From assembly GCA_013416395.1 (NCBI GenBank), contig JACCEP010000002.1, positions 620,001 through 684,000 on the forward strand: a stretch of 64,000 nucleotides of DNA. Reading direction: 5' to 3'. Below are positions 27,177 through 35,206 of this stretch, piece by piece; position 1 is the stretch's first letter, and every line of letters starts with the position of its first letter. The translations under genes and the position numbers were made by a program. The stretch is from Alcaligenaceae bacterium. GTDB lineage: Bacteria > Pseudomonadota > Gammaproteobacteria > Burkholderiales > Burkholderiaceae_B. The notes beneath the pieces are model-generated. The model saw only the letters and a list, made by a program, of their open reading frames with translations, had not been told where the DNA came from and made no database searches.

Positions 27177-27200
27177 GCCAACTATTTTGCCATAGTTGGC
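27177..27200. repeat. Hairpin over the start of the small membrane gene
   Basis: Arms GCCAACTAT (27177-27185) and ATAGTTGGC (27192-27200) flank a 6-base loop. On the minus strand the stem ends one base before the ATG at 27175, where the ribosome-binding site should be. It could block translation, or be an operator for transcription. Confidence 0.6.
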
Positions 27201-27219
27201 GTGCTGTTTGCGTGCTGGA

Positions 27220-28671
27220 TCAGATCACGTACAAATCGACGTACTCGTGCACGGGCATGTGTTCAAGTGCAGCCTGATCAAGAGAGACGTTCAGAATGCG
27301 CTGTTGCTGGCGGGCGGGAAAGCGGCGCGCCAGGTTGGTGCGAAATTTTGCCTCAAGCAAGGGGATGCCTTCCTTGCGACGTCGCATGTGGCCGACAGGG
27401 TATTCGCAGACGACCTCGTCGAGTTGGCTGCCGTCATTGAACTCTACGGTTAGCGCGTTGGCGATGGAGCGTTTGTTGGGGTCGTGATAGTCGGCAGTAA
27501 AAGCCGGGTCTTCGACGCACACGATTTTTTCACGCAATGCATCGATGCGCGGGTCGGCGGCTACGCCGTCTTCATAATCGGCAGCGGTAAGGCGGCCAAA
27601 GATAATGGGTACGGCCACCATGTACTGCACGCAGTGGTCACGGTCGGCAGGGTTATTAAGCGGGCCTTTTTTGTCGATGATGCGGATGCAGGCCTCATGA
27701 GTACGGATGGTGATCTTCTGGATGTCGGCCGCAGTCTTGCCCTGTGCTTTAAGCAACCCATGGATCTGCATGGCACACTCAATGGCGGTTTGTGAGTGAA
27801 ACTCTGCGGGGTAGGAGATTTTGATGAGAATGTTCTCCATGACATAGCTGCCATAGGGCCGTTGGAACTGAAATGGCTGGCCTTTGAACAGTACGTCGTA
27901 AAAGCCCCAGGTTTTGGCGGTGAGTACAGAGGGGTAGCCCATTTCTCCGGTGCGAGCCATTAAGGCCAGGCGCACGGCGCGGCTGGTTGCATCGCCGGCT
28001 GCCCAGCTCTTGCGGCTGCCCGTGTTGGGCGCATGTCGATACGTGCGCAGGCTTTGGCCATCGACCCAGGCCAGTGAGATGGCGTTGATGATTTCATCTC
28101 GGCTAAGGCCTAGCATGTGCGCCACCACGGCCGTTGACGCAACCTTGACCAGTACGACGTGGTCAAGCCCTACCTTGTTAAACGAGTTTTCAAGGGCGAT
28201 GCAACCCTGGATTTCGTGGGCCTTGATCATGGCGGTGAGTACGTCGCGCATGGTCAGCGGTGGTTTGCCGGTGGCGATGGCTGTGCGTGACAGCCAGTCG
28301 GCCATGGCAAGAATGCCGCCGAGATTGTCTGATGGGTGGCCCCATTCTGCGGCCAGCCATGTGTCGTTGAAGTCAAGCCAGCGGATCATGCAGCCGATAT
28401 TGAAGGCTGCCTGTACGGGGTCGAGCTGAAATTGTGTGCCCGGTACCTTGGCACCATGAGGCACCACGGTGCCCGGCACGACAGGACCCAGCAGCTTGGT
28501 GCAGGCAGGGTATTCAAGCGCTTCAAGACCGCAGCCCAGCGTGTCGATCAATACGTTGCGGGCAGTTTCATACGCCACACTACTGTCGATTTTGTCATTG
28601 AGCACATAGTCGGCGATGTCAACCAGTACCTGATCGGGTTCGGGACGTACATTGGAAATGGGCGCGGACAT
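27220..28671 (-). CDS. prpD: 2-methylcitrate dehydratase PrpD
   Basis: PrpD removes water from 2-methylcitrate to give 2-methyl-cis-aconitate without an iron-sulfur cluster. It has 483 residues of the MmgE/PrpD family: [28 protein letters not shown], then [18 protein letters not shown] and [10 protein letters not shown]. The length matches E. coli PrpD. AGGAG lies 5 bases before the ATG. It comes after prpF in the operon, separated by 198 bases that include a tandem repeat. Its presence together with acnD and prpF gives the operon two dehydratase routes. Confidence 0.96.
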   Translation of the reverse strand: MSAPISNVRPEPDQVLVDIADYVLNDKIDSSVAYETARNVLIDTLGCGLEALEYPACTKLLGPVVPGTVVPHGAKVPGTQFQLDPVQAAFNIGCMIRWLDFNDTWLAAEWGHPSDNLGGILAMADWLSRTAIATGKPPLTMRDVLTAMIKAHEIQGCIALENSFNKVGLDHVVLVKVASTAVVAHMLGLSRDEIINAISLAWVDGQSLRTYRHAPNTGSRKSWAAGDATSRAVRLALMARTGEMGYPSVLTAKTWGFYDVLFKGQPFQFQRPYGSYVMENILIKISYPAEFHSQTAIECAMQIHGLLKAQGKTAADIQKITIRTHEACIRIIDKKGPLNNPADRDHCVQYMVAVPIIFGRLTAADYEDGVAADPRIDALREKIVCVEDPAFTADYHDPNKRSIANALTVEFNDGSQLDEVVCEYPVGHMRRRKEGIPLLEAKFRTNLARRFPARQQQRILNVSLDQAALEHMPVHEYVDLYVI

Positions 28672-28724
28672 AGGAGCTCCTGACGATTATGAAAAGACAA
28701 CTTTCAGTATATCGCCGGAGCGGC

Positions 28725-28888
28725 CCACGCCCAAGCTTACCCCTGATGAGCAAGTGGCTGCAGATCCACGCCCAGGCTTACCTCTGCTGAGCAAATGGCT
28801 GCAGGCCCACGTCCACGCTTATCCCTGATCAAGAAGCGGCTGCGGATGCATATCCCAACTTATCTCTGATCAGGAGGTGGCTGCTGGT
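28725..28888. repeat. Four tandem copies of a 41-nt unit between prpF and prpD
   Basis: Units start at 28725, 28766, 28807 and 28848, all exactly 41 nt, with recurring pieces CCACGC, GCTTAYC and TGGCTGC. They diverge progressively. The last unit covers the final 19 bases of prpF, so the prpF 3' end and its downstream sequence seem to have been duplicated. Without spacers of unrelated sequence this is not CRISPR. Confidence 0.85.
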
Positions 28889-30060
28889 ACACGCACCCAC
28901 CCTTCCATGAGTATGCGTGCGCTGCGGCTCATAATGGCTTTTTTTACTACCCATTCGCCGTTTTCCTGGATGGCTTCGGCACCCACGCGTAAGGTGCCCG
29001 AGGGGTGACCGAATCGCACGGCGCTACGATCGCCGCCGCCCGCCGCGAGGTTGACCAGGGTACCGGGGATGGCAGCCGCTGTACCAATGGCAACTGCCGC
29101 CGTGCCCATCATGGCATGATGCAGTTTGCCCATGGAAAGCGCGCGCACCAGCAGATCGATATCATCGGCCTTGACGTGCTTGCCGCTGGAGGCTGTGTAC
29201 TCGGTCGGCGGAGCCACAAAGGCCACCTTGGGCGTATGCTGGCGTGTGGCAGCTTGGTTAAGGTCGCTGATCAGACCCATGCGCAGCGCGCCGTGTGCCC
29301 GGATGGTCTCGAACATGGCCAGTGCCTTGGGGTCGCCGTTAATGGCTTCCTGCAATTCGGTACCGGTGTAGCCAATATCTTGAGCGTTGATAAACACTGT
29401 AGGGATACCGGCATCGATCATGGTGGCCTGTAGCGTACCCACGCCGGGCACTTCCAGCGCGTCGACCAGGTTGCCGGTCGGGAACATCTTGCCGCCCTCA
29501 CCGTCGTCGTCGGCCGCCGGGTCCAGAAACTCAAGTTGCACTTCGGCCGCCGGGAAGGTTACCCCGTCTAGCTCAAAGTCGCCGGTTTCCTGCACTTCGC
29601 CGTTAACGATGGGTACGTGAGCCACGATGGTCTTGCCGATATTGGCCTGCCAGATCCGCACTGTGGCCGTGCCATTTTCGGGAATGCGGTCGGCTGCAAT
29701 AAAGCCGTTGCTGATCGCATAAGGGCCTACAGCAGAAGACAAATTGCCGCAGTTGCCGCTCCAGTCAACAAACGGCTTGTCGATGGAAACCTGGCCGAAC
29801 AGGTAGTCCACGTCGTGATCAGGCTGGGTGCTTGGCGCAATGATGACGGTTTTACTGGTGCTCGAGGTGGCACCACCCATTCCGTCGGTCTGTTTGCCAT
29901 ACGGGTCTGGGCTGCCAATGACGCGCAGCAGCAGTGCATCCCTGGCTGCGCCAGGTTTACGCGCGGCTTCGGGGAGATCTTGCAGTCGGAAGAAAACGCC
30001 TTTGCTGGTGCCGCCACGCAGATAAGTGGCAGGTATCTTGATTTGTGGTGGGTGTGTCAT
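28870..30060 (-). CDS. prpF: PrpF, AcnD-associated aconitate isomerase-like protein
   Basis: PrpF is the partner needed for AcnD to replace PrpD in propionate use; it isomerises trans-2-methylaconitate made by AcnD. The 396 residues begin IKIPATYLRGGTSKGVFFR, the PrpF signature. Also typical are GGATSSTSKTVII, DWSGNCGNLSSAVGPYAI and the late AAGGGDRSAVRFGHPSGT. Its C-terminus (RVPAATS) is encoded inside the last unit of a 41-nt tandem repeat. Confidence 0.96.
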   Translation of the reverse strand: MTHPPQIKIPATYLRGGTSKGVFFRLQDLPEAARKPGAARDALLLRVIGSPDPYGKQTDGMGGATSSTSKTVIIAPSTQPDHDVDYLFGQVSIDKPFVDWSGNCGNLSSAVGPYAISNGFIAADRIPENGTATVRIWQANIGKTIVAHVPIVNGEVQETGDFELDGVTFPAAEVQLEFLDPAADDDGEGGKMFPTGNLVDALEVPGVGTLQATMIDAGIPTVFINAQDIGYTGTELQEAINGDPKALAMFETIRAHGALRMGLISDLNQAATRQHTPKVAFVAPPTEYTASSGKHVKADDIDLLVRALSMGKLHHAMMGTAAVAIGTAAAIPGTLVNLAAGGGDRSAVRFGHPSGTLRVGAEAIQENGEWVVKKAIMSRSARILMEGWVRVPAATS

Positions 30061-30126
30061 GACGATGTTGGGGTTCCTGTGTTGCAGTCGTGTTGCCTTG
30101 AAGATGCCCGTGCCTGGATGAAAGCG

Positions 30127-30172
30127 GTGCGAGAGGGTGTGTCAGGTTTTAGTGTCACACCCTCGTTCGCAC
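30127..30172. repeat. Strong hairpin between acnD and prpF
   Basis: An inner 9-bp stem (GAGGGTGTG / CACACCCTC) is extended by an outer 6-bp stem with a 2-base bulge; the loop has 14 bases. It begins 4 bases after the acnD stop. No T run follows on the minus strand, so it looks more like an mRNA-processing or stability element than a terminator. Confidence 0.65.
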
Positions 30173-30175
30173 GCG

Positions 30176-32770
30176 TCAGGCAGTTGCCGTAGACTCGATA
30201 AAGTCTTGCGCAAAGCGCTGCAGGACGCCGCCAGCCTTATAGATGGAAACCTCTTCCGCCGTGTCGAGACGACAGATGACCGGTACCTCTATGCGTTCGC
30301 CGTTTTTGCGGTGAATGGCGAGCGTAAGGGTGGCGAGCGGCGAGGGGGTGCCGATCACGTCGAAGGTTTCGGTACCATCAATGTTCAGCGTCTTGCGTGT
30401 GACGCCTGGCTGAAACTCAAGCGGTATCACCCCCATGCCGACCAGGTTGGTGCGGTGGATGCGCTCAAAGCCTTCAGCCGCAATGGCTTCTACACCGGCA
30501 AGACGCACGCCTTTGGCGGCCCAGTCACGCGATGAGCCCTGGCCGTAATCTGCGCCCGCAATAATAATGAGGGGTTGCTTGCGCTCCATATAGGTTTCTA
30601 TGGCCTCCCACATGCGGGTAACTTTACCCTCGGGCTCAATGCGTGCCAACGAGCCTTGCTTAACCTCGCCATTTTCCAGCACCATTTCATTGAGTAATTT
30701 GGGGTTGGCAAACGTGGCGCGCTGTGCGGTAAGGTGGTCACCGCGATGGGTGGCATACGAGTTGAAGTCTTCTTCAGGCAGTCCCATTTTGGCCAGGTAT
30801 TCGCCTGCCGCGCTGCTCGCCAGAATGGCATTGGAAGGCGAAAGGTGGTCGGTGGTAATGTTGTCGCCCAGTACGGCCAAGGGGCGCATGCCTTTGAGCG
30901 TGCATTCGCGGGCCAGTGCGCCTTCCCAGTACGGCGGGCGTCGTATATAGGTACTTTGGGGGCGCCAGTCATACAGGGGGCTGATTTGCTTGCTGTCGGT
31001 TGCACTGACGGCAAACATGGGCTCGTACACCTGACGGAAATGCTCTGGTTTAACGCTGGCGGCGACGATGGCGTCGATTTCTTCGTCGGTGGGCCAGATA
31101 TCTTTCAGCGTGACGGGGTTGCCCTCTTTATCGTGCCCAAGTACATCTTTTTCGATGTCGAACCGTATTGTGCCTGCGATGGCGTAGGCAACCACCAGCG
31201 GTGGCGAAGCCAGAAAGGCCTGCTTGGCATAAGGGTGGATGCGGCCATCAAAGTTGCGGTTGCCCGAAAGCACGGCCGTGGCGTACAGGTCGCGGTCTAT
31301 GACTTCTTTCTGAATTACCGGGTCAAGCGCACCGCTCATGCCATTACAGGTGGTGCAGGCAAAGCCCACAATGCCAAACCCAAGCTGCTCAAGTTCAGGC
31401 AACAGTTCGGCATCTTCCAGATACAGTTGCACGGCCTTGGAGCCGGGTGCCAAAGATGACTTAACCCAGGGCTTGCGTGTCAGCCCGCGTGCGTTGGCGT
31501 TACGTGCCAAAAGGCCGGCTGCAATCACGTTGCGCGGGTTGCTGGTATTGGTACAGCTGGTAATGGCGGCAATGATAACGGCACCATCAGGCATAAGCCC
31601 TGGTTCGTTTTCAACGACTCCCGAAATGCCTCGGGCGGCCAGCTCAGAAGTAGGAACACGACGGTGCGGGTTTGACGGGCCGGCGATATTGCGCACAACG
31701 CTCGACAGATCAAACTTGAGCACTCGCTCGTATACGGCGGTTTCAAGACTGTCGGCCCAGAGACCGGCCGTCTTGGCGTACGTTTCTACCAGCTTGACCT
31801 GCTCATCATCACGGCCTGTGAGCTTGAGATAGTCAATGGTTTGCTGATCGATGTAGAACATGGCTGCCGTAGCGCCATATTCTGGGGTCATGTTGGAAAT
31901 GGTTGCACGGTCGCCCAGCGTCAGGCTGGCTGCGCCTTCGCCGTAAAATTCCAGGTAGGACGACACCACTTTCTGGTTGCGCAAAAACTCGGTAAGCGCC
32001 AGCACCATGTCAGTCGCCGTGGTGCCTGGTTGCAGCCTGCCAGTGAGTTCAACGCCGATAATATCGGGCAGACGCATCCACGAAGCCCGGCCCAGCATGA
32101 CGCTTTCAGCTTCCAGGCCACCAACACCGATGGCGATGACGCCCAGCGCATCAACGTGAGGCGTGTGGCTGTCGGTGCCTACCAGCGTGTCAGGGAAAGC
32201 CACGCCGTCGCGCGCATGGATAACGGGCGACATGCGTTCGAGGTTGATCTGATGCATGATGCCGTTGCCGGGCGGGATGACGTCTACGTTTTTGAACGCT
32301 TTTTTGGTCCAGTTGATAAAGTGGAAGCGGTCGTCGTTGCGTCGATCTTCGATGGCACGGTTTTTGGCAAAGGCGTCTTTGTCAAAGCCGCCGTATTCAA
32401 CGGCAAGCGAGTGATCCACGATAAGTTGCGTGGGCACGACCGGGTTTACCAGGGCAGGGTCACCCCCTTTTTCGGCAATGGCATCGCGCAGGCCGGCCAG
32501 GTCGACAAGCGCGGTCTGGCCAAGAATGTCGTGGCACACTACGCGTGCCGGAAACCACGGAAAATCAAGGTCACGACGACGCTCGATAAACTGTATAAGC
32601 GAGTCGGTCAGTGTGTCTGGGTCGCAACGACGAACCAGGTTTTCGGCGAACACGCGTGATGAGTAGGGCAGGGTGGCATAAGCACCAGGCTTGATAGCTT
32701 CGACCGCTTCACGTGTGTCGAAATAATCGAGCGAGGTGCCAGGCAGGGGTTTGCGATATGCGGTATTCAT
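30176..32770 (-). CDS. acnD: Fe/S-dependent 2-methylisocitrate dehydratase AcnD
   Basis: Aconitase A-like enzyme of 864 residues that dehydrates 2-methylcitrate, yielding a methylaconitate that PrpF then converts. The start MNTAYRKPLPGTSLDYFDTREAV is typical of AcnD. Cluster ligands are in ITSCTNTSNP and in GFACTTCNGMSG. The substrate-binding GADYGQGSSRDWAAKG lies in the C-terminal swivel domain. In Ralstonia eutropha the equivalent gene of the prp cluster is called acnM. It stands between prpC and prpF. Confidence 0.96.
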   Translation of the reverse strand: MNTAYRKPLPGTSLDYFDTREAVEAIKPGAYATLPYSSRVFAENLVRRCDPDTLTDSLIQFIERRRDLDFPWFPARVVCHDILGQTALVDLAGLRDAIAEKGGDPALVNPVVPTQLIVDHSLAVEYGGFDKDAFAKNRAIEDRRNDDRFHFINWTKKAFKNVDVIPPGNGIMHQINLERMSPVIHARDGVAFPDTLVGTDSHTPHVDALGVIAIGVGGLEAESVMLGRASWMRLPDIIGVELTGRLQPGTTATDMVLALTEFLRNQKVVSSYLEFYGEGAASLTLGDRATISNMTPEYGATAAMFYIDQQTIDYLKLTGRDDEQVKLVETYAKTAGLWADSLETAVYERVLKFDLSSVVRNIAGPSNPHRRVPTSELAARGISGVVENEPGLMPDGAVIIAAITSCTNTSNPRNVIAAGLLARNANARGLTRKPWVKSSLAPGSKAVQLYLEDAELLPELEQLGFGIVGFACTTCNGMSGALDPVIQKEVIDRDLYATAVLSGNRNFDGRIHPYAKQAFLASPPLVVAYAIAGTIRFDIEKDVLGHDKEGNPVTLKDIWPTDEEIDAIVAASVKPEHFRQVYEPMFAVSATDSKQISPLYDWRPQSTYIRRPPYWEGALARECTLKGMRPLAVLGDNITTDHLSPSNAILASSAAGEYLAKMGLPEEDFNSYATHRGDHLTAQRATFANPKLLNEMVLENGEVKQGSLARIEPEGKVTRMWEAIETYMERKQPLIIIAGADYGQGSSRDWAAKGVRLAGVEAIAAEGFERIHRTNLVGMGVIPLEFQPGVTRKTLNIDGTETFDVIGTPSPLATLTLAIHRKNGERIEVPVICRLDTAEEVSIYKAGGVLQRFAQDFIESTATA

Positions 32771-32846
32771 GGCAGCCAGAAGAAAAAAGGTGGGCAGAAG
32801 ATGTCAGCACAGAAGGCCCGCCGGGCGAGCCTTCTGTGGGGCGTGA

Positions 32847-34046
32847 TCAGCGGCGTTTGCTGATCGGGACAAACTTCTTGTCTTCGGGGCCCACGTAGTT
32901 TGCCGTCGGACGGATAATTTTGTTATCAATGCGCTGTTCAATAATGTGCGCAGACCAACCCGCCGTGCGGGCGATAACAAAAAGCGGTGTGAACATGGAG
33001 GTAGGCACGCCCATCATGTGGTACGACACAGCAGAGAACCAGTCAAGATTGGGGAACATTTTCTTGGCGTCCCACATAACTGTTTCGAGGCGTTCAGCAA
33101 TGTCAAACATTTTCATGCTGCTCTGGGTCTTTGACAGCTTGCGTGCAACGTCTTTAATAACCTTGTTGCGGGGGTCTGACACGGTATAAACCGGGTGACC
33201 AAAGCCGATAATGACTTCTTTGTTTTCGACGCGCTTGCGGATGTCAGCCTCGGCGTCGTCGGCCGAGTCATAGCGCTTCTGGATTTCGAATGCGACTTCG
33301 TTGGCGCCACCGTGCTTGGGCCCGCGCAGTGCGCCGATACCGCCGGTAATGGCCGAGTACATGTCGGAACCGGTGCCAGCAATGACCCGGCTGGCAAACG
33401 TGGAGGCATTGAACTCATGCTCGGCGTACAGAATAAGTGATGTATGCATGGCGCGCACCCACTCATCGCTGGGTACTTCGCCGTGCAGCAGGTGCAGAAA
33501 ATGGCCGCCAATGCTGTCGTCATCGGTTTCTACGTCGATCACCCGCCCGTTATGGCTGTAGTGATACCAGTAAAGCAGCGCCGAACCTAGGCTGGCCATG
33601 AGACGGTCGGCGATATCACGGGCGTCGGGCAAGTTGTGATCGTCTTTTTCAGGCAGAACGCAGCCTAATACCGAAGCGGCCGTGCGCATGACATCCATGG
33701 GATGGCTTGCTGCGGGCAGTGCCTCGAGGGCGATCTGAAGCTGGGCAGGCAGGCCGCGCAAACGACGCAGCTTGGCTTTATAGGCCGCCAGTTCGCTTTT
33801 GGTAGGCAGCTTGCCATGAATAAGCAGGTGGGCGATTTCTTCAAATTCGCAGGTTTCGGCGATATCGAGAATGTCGTAGCCGCGATAGTGCAGATCATTG
33901 CCGCTGAGCCCGACGGTACACAGCGCGGTATTGCCGGCGACTACGCCGGATAGCGCGACAGACTTCTTGGGTTTGGGGCCTGTGGCGGGCGCTGCTTTGC
34001 TGGCGGCTTTGGTTTGACTGGATTCTTTAGCTTTACGTGTAGCCAT
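32847..34046 (-). CDS. prpC: 2-methylcitrate synthase
   Basis: PrpC condenses propionyl-CoA with oxaloacetate to 2-methylcitrate. The 399 residues belong to the short citrate-synthase type. The catalytic residues are in [10 protein letters not shown] (first His), [13 protein letters not shown] (second His) and the Asp in [12 protein letters not shown]'s neighbourhood. An Ala/Lys/Ser-rich N-terminal tail of about 30 residues precedes the domain start [13 protein letters not shown] and is probably disordered. CAGGAG lies 7 bases upstream of the ATG. It is 17 bases after prpB. Confidence 0.95.
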   Translation of the reverse strand: MATRKAKESSQTKAASKAAPATGPKPKKSVALSGVVAGNTALCTVGLSGNDLHYRGYDILDIAETCEFEEIAHLLIHGKLPTKSELAAYKAKLRRLRGLPAQLQIALEALPAASHPMDVMRTAASVLGCVLPEKDDHNLPDARDIADRLMASLGSALLYWYHYSHNGRVIDVETDDDSIGGHFLHLLHGEVPSDEWVRAMHTSLILYAEHEFNASTFASRVIAGTGSDMYSAITGGIGALRGPKHGGANEVAFEIQKRYDSADDAEADIRKRVENKEVIIGFGHPVYTVSDPRNKVIKDVARKLSKTQSSMKMFDIAERLETVMWDAKKMFPNLDWFSAVSYHMMGVPTSMFTPLFVIARTAGWSAHIIEQRIDNKIIRPTANYVGPEDKKFVPISKRR

Positions 34047-34063
34047 GTCGCTGCTCCTGAAAG

Positions 34064-34969
34064 TTATTTCGATTTGCCTTGTTGGAAGAGGGCGTCGAGT
34101 CGGGATTCAAACTCGTGGTAACCAATGCGGTCGTACAGTTCGTCGCGGGTTTGCATCAAATCAATAACGCTCTTTTGATGACCGTCGCGCCTGATGGCGG
34201 TGTACACCGTTTCTGCCGCCTTATTCATGGCGCGGAATGCTGATAAAGGATACAACACGATGTCGACGCCGACACTGGCTAACTCGTCGCGCGTAAATAA
34301 AGGTGTCTTGCCGAACTCAGTAATGTTGGCCAATACGGGTACGTTCAGTTCTTTCTTGAAGCGCTCGTAAGTAGCCAGGTCGTAAGAGGCTTCGGCAAAA
34401 ATACCATCGGCACCTGCCTCGACGAAGGCGGCCGACCGCTCCAGCGCGGCATCGACGCCTTCGACGGCGATCGAGTCAGTGCGAGCAATAATGAAAAAGT
34501 CGGGGTCGGTACGGGCATCGACAGCGGCCTTGATGCGATCAACCATCTCACCCTTGCTGACAATCTCTTTGCCTGGGCGGTGGCCACAGCGCTTGGCGCC
34601 GACCTGGTCCTCAATGTGGCAGGCGCCGGCGCCGAACTTGATCAGGCTTTTGATGGTGCGCGCAATATTGAAGGCTGAGGGGCCAAAGCCGGTGTCGATA
34701 TCGACCATGAGGGGTACATCACACACATCGGTAATGCGACGGATATCCGTGAGTACGTCATCAAGCGTGTTAATGCCCAGATCTGGCAGGCCCAGTGAGC
34801 CTGCGGCGACGCCGCCGCCTGACAGATAAATGGCGCGATAGCCCGCACGCTCTGCTAGCAGGGCGTGATTAGCGTTGATGGCGCCAATAACCTGCAAAGG
34901 CTGTTCTTCTTTCAGGGCTTGACGAAAGCGGGCACCTGCCGACGCTTGTTTCTGGTTTGCTTCAGACAC
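34064..34969 (-). CDS. prpB: 2-methylisocitrate lyase
   Basis: PrpB splits 2-methylisocitrate into pyruvate and succinate. The 301 residues belong to the isocitrate lyase/PEP mutase family. The catalytic cysteine is in [13 protein letters not shown], the metal-binding acidic pair in MVDIDTGFG, and [13 protein letters not shown] is typical. The start codon is GTG at 34969, with GAGAGG upstream. It is the first gene of the propionate operon; a sigma-54 promoter element lies about 50 bases upstream. Confidence 0.96.
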   Translation of the reverse strand: MSEANQKQASAGARFRQALKEEQPLQVIGAINANHALLAERAGYRAIYLSGGGVAAGSLGLPDLGINTLDDVLTDIRRITDVCDVPLMVDIDTGFGPSAFNIARTIKSLIKFGAGACHIEDQVGAKRCGHRPGKEIVSKGEMVDRIKAAVDARTDPDFFIIARTDSIAVEGVDAALERSAAFVEAGADGIFAEASYDLATYERFKKELNVPVLANITEFGKTPLFTRDELASVGVDIVLYPLSAFRAMNKAAETVYTAIRRDGHQKSVIDLMQTRDELYDRIGYHEFESRLDALFQQGKSK

Positions 34970-35015
34970 AGTAGACCTCTCTTGGTTGGTGTGATTCGGT
35001 TATTGAATGGATATC

Positions 35016-35033
35016 AAGCAAAGATTGTGCCAA
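35016..35033 (-). promoter_or_regulatory. Sigma-54 (-24/-12) promoter of the prp operon
   Basis: On the minus strand the sequence reads TTGGCAC, five bases, TTGCTT. It matches TGGCAC-N5-TTGC exactly, with 10 bases between the GG and GC dinucleotides. The GC is 49 bases before the prpB GTG, leaving a leader of about 35 bases. The divergent gene encodes PrpR, a sigma-54 activator. Confidence 0.88.
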
Positions 35034-35141
35034 CTTTTTAGCGGACGCAGCGAAGAGGCCTGAAACCACGTGTGGTCGGGCTTGTGCGCCTGTATGACCT
35101 ATAGAGCAGATTGCTTTCTCGCTCTAAAGCATTTTCGATCG

Positions 35142-35155
35142 TTTCATTTATGAAA
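35142..35155. promoter_or_regulatory. Possible PrpR activator site
   Basis: A palindrome, TTTCAT-TT-ATGAAA, is followed by two more CGTTTCA elements at 35161-35167 and 35188-35194. It lies about 110 bases upstream of the sigma-54 promoter, a usual distance for an enhancer site, and 50 bases before the prpR start, where it could also serve autoregulation. Assignment to PrpR is inferred from position. Confidence 0.5.
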
Positions 35156-35206
35156 TAATATCGTTTCAAATGATTCGTTAATTGAACGTTTCACCAGGAG
35201 TGTTCT

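Noticed and set aside
28725-28888. CRISPR array candidate
   Set aside because: The 41-nt units are directly adjacent without spacers, only four, diverged, and one is part of prpF.
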